Source of the DNA: Bacteroidales bacterium
GTDB taxonomy: Bacteria > Bacteroidota > Bacteroidia > Bacteroidales > Muribaculaceae
Reading direction: 5' to 3'
DNA: 20,042 nt
Assembly (NCBI GenBank): GCA_004557565.1
Contig: SFGS01000042.1
Location: 1 to 20,042, forward strand
Shown here: piece after piece, positions 5,981 to 12,111 of the stretch
Layout of the letters: each line of letters opens with the position of its first letter
Numbering within the stretch: the first letter of the stretch is position 1
Notes under the pieces: generated by a model
Told to the model about the DNA's origin: nothing
Database searches by the model: none
What the model saw: only the letters and a program-made list of their open reading frames with translations
Translations under genes and position numbers: made by a program

Positions 5981-8298
5981 AAATTCTAATCGAGGGTTAT
6001 CAATACCAAGAGGCAGACGTTAAGCATATTCTGCAGGGGTTTGAGCCGTACACAAAGAACGGAAAAACCAAGATAGATCATGTTGGCTATCTCTTCAGCA
6101 AAGAAATAGGCGACTGCATATTCTTTCTGCCTAAGGTGTTGATGAACGAGAAGAATGAAATCCTTTTCCACGAGGATTTAACTCCCGAAAAAATCCTCGA
6201 TTTGGATGTTGCTCTCCAAAATGAATGGGTAAAGAAAGACGACTACGAATTCTTGTCGCAGTTCTCTGTTTGGATTTTCAGAGCAATAAGAGAGTTTTAC
6301 CGCCTAAATCCCGACTCCGAGATTTTGCTAAGCAAGTCATTCTCTCTGCTTAACAGCAGCGAAGACGAGAAAGACGCAACTCTGCTCGACATTATTCTGT
6401 CGCTTATCCGTTTCAACAACGAAAACCAGGACTTCTTCATGTTCACCATTAAGAATATCCACAGTGGATATAACAAGATAAATTGGAACAAAACTATTTC
6501 GCATAGTGCTGCCGTTATGCAACGCAAAACGCCAATTTATCTTGACCCTGTGAACAAAAAGAAGCAAATCAACTTTGATGAAGAACTGCTGGTAATTTTC
6601 TTCTCCATACTTGCACACGTCAATGGTAAGTATGGTTTCCGTGCACCTATCAATTATAATTATGAATTGATAAGCGAAGAGATGTTTGAAAATTATCTTG
6701 CCGGCTACGGCTTGATACGTCTTCGTCAAATCAAATATAAATATTTCTCCGACAAGGCTCTCCGACTTTGGAACTTGTGCCACACGTTCTTTGAAGCTGC
6801 CGAAAAAATCAATTCGTTGGCGCAAGATTGTGACTACCTCATTGCTCGCAACTTCAATATTGTTTTTGAGTCTATCATAGACGAACTTATCGGCGACGAC
6901 AAGACAAAAATCGACGCATCGCTCAAAGACCAACCTGACGGGAAGATAGTGGATCACATATTCCGTTATTCTTCGCTTATCAACGAAAGCGACATATATT
7001 ATATTGGTGACAGTAAATACTACAAAATCGGAGGCTCGCTCGGTGGCAACTCGATATACAAGCAGTACACCTACGCAAAGAACATTATTCAATTCAATAT
7101 TGATTGGTTCTTTGAAGATAAGCAGAAGAATCGTACAGGCGACGACCGCCGTGCTAAGGTTCACTACCGCGACGAACTCACCGAGGGCTATAACATCACT
7201 CCTAACTTCTTTATCAGTGCAGAAGTGAGGGATAGCCTCTCTTATGCTGATGATGTTATTAAGCCTCGTGACAACGAGAAAGACAAGCACCAAATATTCC
7301 AATTTGAAAACCGCCTTTTCGACCGCGATACACTTTGGCTGTCGCACTATGATATAAACTTCCTTTATATCATTGCTTTGTATGCTCGCTCAAACACATT
7401 TGAGAAACAACAATTCAAAGAAAAGGCTAAGAAAGTGTTTAAAAGCAAAATTGCTGAACTTATAAATTACCAGTACGAGTTCAGTGTACTTGAACCTCGT
7501 ATGGGCTATAGTCTGCAACGCACTATTGACATCAACTTCAAACGCTTATACGGCAAAGTGTTCCGCCCATACGATGATAAAGACATTCTGATTTTAGCAC
7601 TTCAAAAGGGAGCCGTTGAAAATCAAGAAGTTTTGGATGAGATTAAGCCTTATTTTTATATCCACCAAGGATATGAAATAGGCAAAGACGTGGACGAAAC
7701 TATAAACACCGCCCAGAAAGAGAGAACGCAGTTTGCAACTTACGTTCTCCAAGATAATTTCGTAGATCGCTTCGCTGCCGAATCTGAAGTTAGATATGGT
7801 ACTATTGAACGAATATTCAATGATAGTGAAGTGAGTCGAAATTCTATTCTTAAAGATAGTCAACTTTCGACCGAGCTTGTGGAACAAGCATTACCATTGG
7901 AACAAGAATTTGTTCTTGTTGGCTTTTTCAATGGCGAAGCTCATTTAAAAGCAATACTTAAAAATAGACTATACTATGTGCGTACTGGCTTCCGCAATGG
8001 TTCTCTCCGATTAGAGCCAAATGCAAAATTCTGCAAGTATTTGTTTTTGCATAACAAAGACAAATATTATCTGTTCAAACTCACAGGTGATGCACCTCGT
8101 CTTTTCACTGGCAAGCAATTAATGGAAAAGAATTTCCCGGTGCGAAAACCTGATGAAACCTACATCGGATACGATCTTGCCTCGTCAGATCCGACAACCA
8201 TTGAAAACATCGACGTTCAAAATGCCATTATCAAAGGTATTGGCAACCGAATTGCCGATAGTTACTTTACTACGCTTAAAGAATTATTTGGACTATAA
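5977..8298 (+). CDS. LlaJI/McrC-like restriction endonuclease subunit (R2)
   Basis: Probable nuclease partner of the McrB-like protein. The N-terminal half is McrC/LlaJI-like: helical and beta segments lead to FNIVFESIIDELIGDD (E298), then QPDGKIVDHIF (D321/D326) and YYIGDSKYY (D345-S346-K347). This fits a PD-(D/E)xK core in which Asp replaces Glu before the final Lys. McrC proteins are usually about 350-450 aa; this one is 773 aa, with some 300 extra residues after the nuclease core, including a beta-rich tail (FVLVGFFNGEAHLKAIL, then YLFLHNKDKYYLFKLTGD). The tail is unassigned and may be a specificity or binding module. The ATG overlaps the McrB stop (ATGA), implying coupled synthesis. AT content rises strongly after about 7590. 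LlaJI-family assignment is by gene order and motif; it could be another McrC-like family. Confidence 0.78.
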   Translation: MKILIEGYQYQEADVKHILQGFEPYTKNGKTKIDHVGYLFSKEIGDCIFFLPKVLMNEKNEILFHEDLTPEKILDLDVALQNEWVKKDDYEFLSQFSVWIFRAIREFYRLNPDSEILLSKSFSLLNSSEDEKDATLLDIILSLIRFNNENQDFFMFTIKNIHSGYNKINWNKTISHSAAVMQRKTPIYLDPVNKKKQINFDEELLVIFFSILAHVNGKYGFRAPINYNYELISEEMFENYLAGYGLIRLRQIKYKYFSDKALRLWNLCHTFFEAAEKINSLAQDCDYLIARNFNIVFESIIDELIGDDKTKIDASLKDQPDGKIVDHIFRYSSLINESDIYYIGDSKYYKIGGSLGGNSIYKQYTYAKNIIQFNIDWFFEDKQKNRTGDDRRAKVHYRDELTEGYNITPNFFISAEVRDSLSYADDVIKPRDNEKDKHQIFQFENRLFDRDTLWLSHYDINFLYIIALYARSNTFEKQQFKEKAKKVFKSKIAELINYQYEFSVLEPRMGYSLQRTIDINFKRLYGKVFRPYDDKDILILALQKGAVENQEVLDEIKPYFYIHQGYEIGKDVDETINTAQKERTQFATYVLQDNFVDRFAAESEVRYGTIERIFNDSEVSRNSILKDSQLSTELVEQALPLEQEFVLVGFFNGEAHLKAILKNRLYYVRTGFRNGSLRLEPNAKFCKYLFLHNKDKYYLFKLTGDAPRLFTGKQLMEKNFPVRKPDETYIGYDLASSDPTTIENIDVQNAIIKGIGNRIADSYFTTLKELFGL

Positions 8299-8320
8299 AT
8301 TATTTGTTCTAATCAAAATC

Positions 8321-8495
8321 ATGAAAATTAGAAGTATCACAATCACAAATTTCCGAGGAATTAGTGATGCCACAACTATTTCGTTTAATGATTTTTGCTG
8401 TATTATTGGTAAAAATGATGCAGGCAAACGGAAAAGACGAATTTGTTGAGATAATAAATAGTATTAACAACATTATAAACGGAACAAATATTTAA
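8321..8495 (+). pseudogene. Remnant of an OLD/RecF-like ATP-dependent nuclease gene
   Basis: ATG 8321 opens with MKIRSITITNFRGI and continues to CCIIGKNDAGK, the typical N-terminus and Walker A of OLD-family or SMC/RecF-like ATPases. Directly after AGK the frame is wrong (KRKRRIC then TGA at 8447-8449). Shifting frame across the break gives GKDEFVEIINSINNII then TAA at 8493-8495, which looks like a natural C-terminus. The simplest reading is an internal deletion of more than 1 kb that joined the first 36 codons to the last 20 or so. It lies between the R-M operon and the DUF3800 gene, in the same orientation, so it was probably once part of this cluster. It cannot encode a working ATPase. An alternative is a short functional leader peptide, which I consider unlikely. 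Confidence 0.7.
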
Positions 8496-8522
8496 CGTTC
8501 TGTCCTAAGTATTTCAAAAATT

Positions 8523-9221
8523 ATGAATAATTTATATAACATATATTGTGATGAAAGTTGCCACTTGGAGCATGACCGTCAAAAAGCAATGGTTCTTGGT
8601 GGCATTTGGTGTCCGTATGATAAGCGAAAAAAAATTGCTCGTGAAATCAGGGCAATTAAGGTACAGCATAACCTTAATCCAAAATATGAAATAAAGTGGA
8701 ACAAGATTTCAAAGAGTAAACTTGACTTCTTTCTTGAATTAGTAGACTATTTCTTTAACAATCCGGACCTTCATTTTCGTGTTTTGGTCATTCCTGATAA
8801 ATCACAATTAAAGCACGAAGATTTTGGACAAACACATGATGAGTTCTACTATAAGTGCTATTTTAATCTTCTAAAAACTCTCTTTCAACCAGGGAATCAT
8901 TATAATATATATATAGATATCAAAGATACGCGTGGAGAAGAGAAAGTAAAGAAACTACATGATTGTCTTTGTCTAAACCAATATGATTTTGATCGTGATA
9001 TTATTCAGAGAGTTCAACAGGTACGTTCTCATGAACTTGAGCTTGTTGCATTAGCAGATTTGTTTGTAGGTGCTATGTCATACGTTCACCGTAACTTGAG
9101 CGATAGTGATACAAAGCTTGATGTAATTGACAGAATTAAAAAACTGTCGCACTATTCATTGCTTAAAAGCACTTTGTATCGTGAGGATAAATTTAATATC
9201 TTTGTTTGGCATCAATCGTAA
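8523..9221 (+). CDS. DUF3800 domain protein
   Basis: Small protein of the DUF3800 family, which has an RNase H-like fold and turns up often near restriction systems, phages and defence genes; its biochemical role is not settled. Matching features: IYCDESCHLE near the N-terminus (D10, E11), EIKWNKIS (residues 57-64), YIDIKDTRGEE (D132, D135), and HELELVALADLFVG (E171, D179). The acidic residues are placed as expected for a metal-dependent nuclease-like site. The 232 aa length is usual for the family. ATG 8523 is the first good start after the pseudogene, and no promoter is evident in the 27-base gap. The stop TAA overlaps the ATG of the next gene by one base (TAATG), so the two are probably made as a pair. 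The gene is AT-rich like the R-M operon. Confidence 0.85.
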   Translation: MNNLYNIYCDESCHLEHDRQKAMVLGGIWCPYDKRKKIAREIRAIKVQHNLNPKYEIKWNKISKSKLDFFLELVDYFFNNPDLHFRVLVIPDKSQLKHEDFGQTHDEFYYKCYFNLLKTLFQPGNHYNIYIDIKDTRGEEKVKKLHDCLCLNQYDFDRDIIQRVQQVRSHELELVALADLFVGAMSYVHRNLSDSDTKLDVIDRIKKLSHYSLLKSTLYREDKFNIFVWHQS

Positions 9222-9784
9222 TGGTAGACTACAATAATATTCCAGAAAAGATATGCCTTGAAGATTACGGTGGTAACTACAAGGATTATATTGACGCAAT
9301 TTATGCGGTGTTTGAACGTGATTTCATTTTACATAAAACCAAATTTGGTTCTCATAAGTTGTCATTGAAGTTCAATCCAAAATTTCAAGATAGAGCATAT
9401 ACATTCTATCACATGACGCATAAGGGAGACGTTGAGCAAGACCGAGAACCCGATTTGCGACGATGTGAATGTATGCCATGGGCTCGGCCAACAATAGAAA
9501 ACGTCGAAAATTGGGGGCTTAAATTTTGGAGACAAACGCGACAAAGATCTAAGAATCGTGTATGCATAGCTCTTGAAACTGAGGATGAAACATACTTTGT
9601 CGTGTTAGAAGTTCGTGACACTTATGTTCTTCTATGGACAGCATTCCTATCTGAGTATAGTCATCAATCAAGTAAAAAAATAAAGGAATACACAGATTGG
9701 AAGAAAAATGAAGGCGCAAATATCAATACACCAGATGAATTGATAGCATTAATACAAGAGGCTATAAAAAAAGCAAGAGGCTAA
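9221..9784 (+). CDS. RlfA/phage P1-related-like protein, possible BECR-fold nuclease
   Basis: 187 aa. It resembles a family of phage- and plasmid-linked proteins often annotated as RlfA or phage P1-related. Recognised features: SLKFNPKFQDRAYTFYHMTH, then DREPDLRRCECMPWARPTIEN, a KNRVCIALE strand, YFVVLEVRDTYVLLWTAF, and a closing basic helix. I recall this family as related to BECR-fold (RelE/Barnase/EndoU-like) toxin nucleases, but that is from memory and not shown here. The conserved His in FYHMTHKG, the Arg pair and LLWTAF are where I would look for an active site. A TTG at 9206 is in frame, but ATG 9221, which overlaps the DUF3800 stop (TAATG), is far better. No signal peptide or membrane segment. 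It may act with the DUF3800 protein. Confidence 0.6.
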   Translation: MVDYNNIPEKICLEDYGGNYKDYIDAIYAVFERDFILHKTKFGSHKLSLKFNPKFQDRAYTFYHMTHKGDVEQDREPDLRRCECMPWARPTIENVENWGLKFWRQTRQRSKNRVCIALETEDETYFVVLEVRDTYVLLWTAFLSEYSHQSSKKIKEYTDWKKNEGANINTPDELIALIQEAIKKARG

Positions 9785-9838
9785 CCTTTTTAAAGCCGCC
9801 TCCGTAACTCCTTCAAATACGTGGTTGATGAGCTGATG

Positions 9839-9868
9839 CAAAGATAGTAATATTTTTCTCAATCGCAA
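9839..9868 (-). promoter_or_regulatory. Orphan promoter pointing toward the RlfA-like gene
   Basis: On the - strand, TTG (9866-9868), 19 bases, then TATCTTTG (9839-9846) fits the Bacteroidales pattern. No - strand gene follows; transcripts would run antisense into the 3' end of the RlfA-like gene. It may be left over from a gene lost when the island formed. Confidence 0.35.
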
Positions 9869-9923
9869 GTAGATGGCTTTAATATTTAGTAATATTTAAC
9901 TCTAATAATAAAACATTGGCTTC

Positions 9924-9951
9924 TTGGAGTCAGAAAATTGTATTACCTTTG
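9924..9951 (+). promoter_or_regulatory. Candidate promoter without an obvious gene
   Basis: TTGG (9924-9927) and TACCTTTG (9944-9951), 16 bases apart, resemble a -33/-7 pair with short spacing. The predicted start is near 9958, only about 22 bases before a terminator-like hairpin at 9980. Confidence 0.4.
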
Positions 9952-9979
9952 CAACCTTTTTTCAACAAAGGTAACGTTG

Positions 9980-10006
9980 CCTCGGAGATGACCTCTGGGG
10001 ATTTTT
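9980..10006 (+). terminator. Terminator- or attenuator-like hairpin
   Basis: In RNA, CCUCGGAG (9980-9987) pairs along its full 8 bases with CUCUGGGG (9993-10000), using two G-U pairs, around a 5-base loop. An A and five U follow (10001-10006). With the promoter just upstream, the product would be an RNA of roughly 50 bases, unless read-through is allowed. Confidence 0.45.
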
Positions 10007-10203
10007 GCTTTATTGGTTGTGATGACATTCGCATTTTATGATGGAATTGCTGTGGTTGGGCATCTTTCTTGGGAGGCTTAGTGGCGTGGGGCATGATGTG
10101 TTTTTCCAAGCGGTGGCTTTTGGGCTTGGGGCTTCTTTTTTGTGGACTTCTGAATATGGTTACTTTTGATGGCGATGTTGGAATCGTTTTTGTTGAAGCC
10201 TAC

Positions 10204-10293
10204 AATTATTTGTCGGAATTGAGTATTTTAGTGCGAATTATTTGTCGGAATTGAGTATTTTAGCGCGAATTATTTGTCGGATTTGGATATTTA
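10204..10293 (+). repeat. Three 32-bp tandem repeats upstream of the ATPase gene
   Basis: Units start at 10204, 10236 and 10268, exactly 32 bases apart. Units 1 and 2 differ by one base near their ends (GTGCG against GCGCG); unit 3 diverges after 17 bases. Each begins AATTATTTGTCGGA. The TTTG of unit 3 serves as the -33 element of the promoter below, so the array may be a set of regulator sites or a promoter amplified by slippage. There are no spacers, so it is not CRISPR. Confidence 0.9.
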
Positions 10294-10304
10294 AATTATA
10301 TTTG
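10273..10304 (+). promoter_or_regulatory. Strong Bacteroidales promoter for the DUF4143 ATPase
   Basis: TTTG (10273-10276), 20 bases, TATATTTG (10297-10304): a full match to the TTTG/TAnnTTTG consensus. Transcription should begin near 10310, about 20 bases before ATG 10331. Confidence 0.7.
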
Positions 10305-10330
10305 CCATTGAAAATCAAATGTTTGTGATT

Positions 10331-11698
10331 ATGTGGGAATATATTGAGCGAAATATCGACCGACAACTTGAGGAATGGAAAAATGATCCAATGCGTAAAC
10401 CGCTATTGCTTCGTGGAGCGAGGCAAGTGGGGAAATCATCAGCAGTCAAGAATTTTGGCAAGAAATTCAAATATTTTGCTGAAGTCAATTTCGAGCGTCA
10501 AAAATCTATTAAGAGTTTTTTTGAAGGAGATATTGATGTCCGTTTGATTGCAAAAAAAATAGCAGGATTTATTAATGTTCCTATCGAAGAAGGCAACACA
10601 CTTCTGTTTCTTGATGAAATTCAAGAATGCCCAGAGGCTATTATGGCTCTGCGTTTTTTTAAAGAAGATTATCCCGAATTGCATGTGGTGGCAGCGGGGT
10701 CGCTCCTTGAATTCACGCTCCAAGAATTGCCCACTTTTGGCGTAGGAAGAATCCATTCCTTGTTTATGTACCCTATGACATTTGACGAGTTTCTGAGGGC
10801 AAACAAAGAATTTGGACTCATAGAAATGCGTGATGAAGCAGATAGTCACCACCCACTTGATGCTGCTTTTCATGAAAAATTGGTGGAATATTTCCGCATA
10901 TATTTATTGGTTGGGGGAATGCCAGAAGCGGTTCTTGCATGGATAAAAACGCATGATTTTAATCAATGCAGAAGTGTTCTTGAAGACATCGTTTTAACGT
11001 ATGAAGACGATTTTAGTAAGTATAAAAAGCGAGTTAATCCTGATTTGTTGCGAATCACAATGCGTGGAGTTTGTCATCAAGTAGGCGAGAAGCTTACATT
11101 TAGGCAAGTGTCAGCCGACCATCAAAGTTCACAAATACGCGAAGCCCTTCGTCTGCTCGCTTTGGCTGGCATCATCACCCCTGTGGTGGCAACCTCTGGC
11201 AATGGCATTCCATTAGATGCGGAAGCCGATGAAAAAAATATGAAGATTTTGTTTCTTGACCCAGGGCTGTTGTTGGCTGTATTGCAACTTGAGGGCGGCT
11301 TGTCGCAGCAACTTGTGCAACTCATTATGGCAGGTAGTCCGCAAGAACTTGTCAATAAGGGAGGACTTACAGAAATGGTGGCAGGACTGGAGATTGCTCG
11401 TAATAAGCCATCAGTGCAACGGCAAAAAATGTTTTATTGGGAGAAAAAAGGTAACAGTGTAGCAGAGATTGATTATCTTGAGATAGTAAACCTTAAACCC
11501 ACCCCAATAGAGGTCAAATCAGGCACACAAGGCGGCATGAAAAGTCTATGGCTGTTTATGAGAGAAAAGCACCTTACCGACGCCATTCGTTGCTCTCTTG
11601 AGAATTTTGGAGAGTTCGAGTATATTGACAATCAAGACAACGATGCTGTAAGACACGTGAGAATCCTTCCACTTTATGCTATTTCGCAATTAAGTTAA
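10331..11698 (+). CDS. AAA_14/DUF4143 family ATPase
   Basis: Member of the large archaeal-type ATPase group with an N-terminal AAA domain and a C-terminal DUF4143 domain, very common in Bacteroidales and of unknown cellular role. Counting from ATG 10331: Walker A GARQVGKS (29-36), Walker B LLFLDEIQE (D95, E96), sensor-type VVAAGSLLEF, then the signature VGRIHSLFMYPMTFDEFL and YLLVGGMPEAV. The C-terminal part has AEIDYLEIVNLKPTPIEVKSG, a spacing that recalls a PD-(D/E)xK core, and the family-typical end ILPLYAISQL. At 455 aa it is full length. An in-frame ATG at 10319 is possible but would leave a leader of only about 9 bases after the predicted start site. The last A of the stop codon is the first base of the MITE-like element. 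It looks monocistronic. Confidence 0.88.
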   Translation: MWEYIERNIDRQLEEWKNDPMRKPLLLRGARQVGKSSAVKNFGKKFKYFAEVNFERQKSIKSFFEGDIDVRLIAKKIAGFINVPIEEGNTLLFLDEIQECPEAIMALRFFKEDYPELHVVAAGSLLEFTLQELPTFGVGRIHSLFMYPMTFDEFLRANKEFGLIEMRDEADSHHPLDAAFHEKLVEYFRIYLLVGGMPEAVLAWIKTHDFNQCRSVLEDIVLTYEDDFSKYKKRVNPDLLRITMRGVCHQVGEKLTFRQVSADHQSSQIREALRLLALAGIITPVVATSGNGIPLDAEADEKNMKILFLDPGLLLAVLQLEGGLSQQLVQLIMAGSPQELVNKGGLTEMVAGLEIARNKPSVQRQKMFYWEKKGNSVAEIDYLEIVNLKPTPIEVKSGTQGGMKSLWLFMREKHLTDAIRCSLENFGEFEYIDNQDNDAVRHVRILPLYAISQLS

Positions 11699-11883
11699 AC
11701 CCAAATCGGTCATTAGGCCGTATGAGGATTTTTTAGATTACTTCTTGCGGTCTTACGGCTTTTATAAGATGCCTTTTGCTTGTTTTTAATTCGCAATAGC
11801 TCGCTATCACTCATTAAAAGACAAACAAAATTCATTCTTCTAAAACTCCGAAATACCACAAGTCCTAATGACCGATTTGGGTT
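11698..11883. mobile_element. MITE-like element with perfect 20-bp terminal inverted repeats
   Basis: The left end AACCCAAATCGGTCATTAGG (11698-11717) is the exact reverse complement of the right end (11864-11883), which encloses 186 bp. Inside are GCCGTA (11717-11722) paired with TACGGC (11754-11759), ATAGC (11796-11800) with GCTAT (11803-11807), and longer imperfect arms around the latter. No open frame of useful size is present, so it would need a transposase in trans. No target duplication is visible in the flanks. I could not tie the ends to a named IS family. A role as terminator is less likely because the terminal arms are 146 bases apart. Confidence 0.75.
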
Positions 11884-12111
11884 AGAAGGGCACCACTAAG
11901 GGTGAAAAAAAACACCTATTTAATCTGATTTCAATCCGATTAACACCTAAAATAAAATAGGTGAAAATAGGATTTAATGGATTAAATAGGTGTTTTGATT
12001 TTGGACTTGTCGGACTCTTTAGACCCAAGCAGACCCTTTAGGCCCTTTGGAACCGAAACTGGCCTTTTGGGCTTGTCGGGGGGGCTGTTGGGGGGGCTTC
12101 CACAAGGGTCG
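11884..12111. other. Convergent intergenic region
   Basis: Lies between the + strand ATPase and the - strand glycosidase operon. Besides the nested hairpin at 11909-11996 it contains a second imperfect hairpin (AGGCC at 12040-12044 with GGCCT at 12061-12065, flanked by CAAGC/GCTTG) and two G7 runs at 12078-12084 and 12090-12096. I see no gene. Confidence 0.5.
11909..11996. terminator. Nested palindrome, probable bidirectional terminator
   Basis: AAAACACCTATTTAATC (11909-11925) is the exact reverse complement of 11980-11996. Inside, AATCC (11933-11937) pairs with GGATT (11970-11974) and CACCTA (11944-11949) with TAGGTG (11958-11963). A-tracts and T-tracts lie at both outer ends. Placement between convergent genes fits two-way termination. 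The length and nesting could also mean a second small palindromic mobile element. Confidence 0.6.

Larger units (their letters stand above)
9785..10330. other. Regulatory intergenic stretch before the DUF4143 ATPase
   Basis: No well-supported gene in about 545 bases. It holds a possible - strand promoter, a + strand promoter followed by a terminator-like hairpin, and three 32-bp repeats leading into a strong promoter. A 43-codon hydrophobic frame at 10038-10169 (core WLGIFLGRLSG) and an overlapping TTG-started frame at 10069-10254 are both G/T-rich and look like chance or decayed sequence. Confidence 0.55.

Noticed and set aside
6337..7347. Long - strand open frame of 336 codons opposite the LlaJI-like nuclease
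   Set aside because: Antisense shadow of a motif-bearing gene; its translation shows no recognisable domain.
9206..9220. TTG start for the RlfA-like gene
   Set aside because: ATG 9221, in a TAATG overlap with the DUF3800 stop, is the more usual arrangement.
10038..10254. Small hydrophobic open frames before the ATPase gene
   Set aside because: Two overlapping frames are equally hydrophobic because the DNA is G/T-rich; neither has start-site support.
10204..10293. CRISPR array
   Set aside because: The 32-bp units are directly adjacent with no spacers, and no cas gene is present.
11698..11883. Long-range terminator formed by the 20-bp inverted ends
   Set aside because: The arms are 146 bases apart with no T-run; a mobile element explains the perfect ends better.
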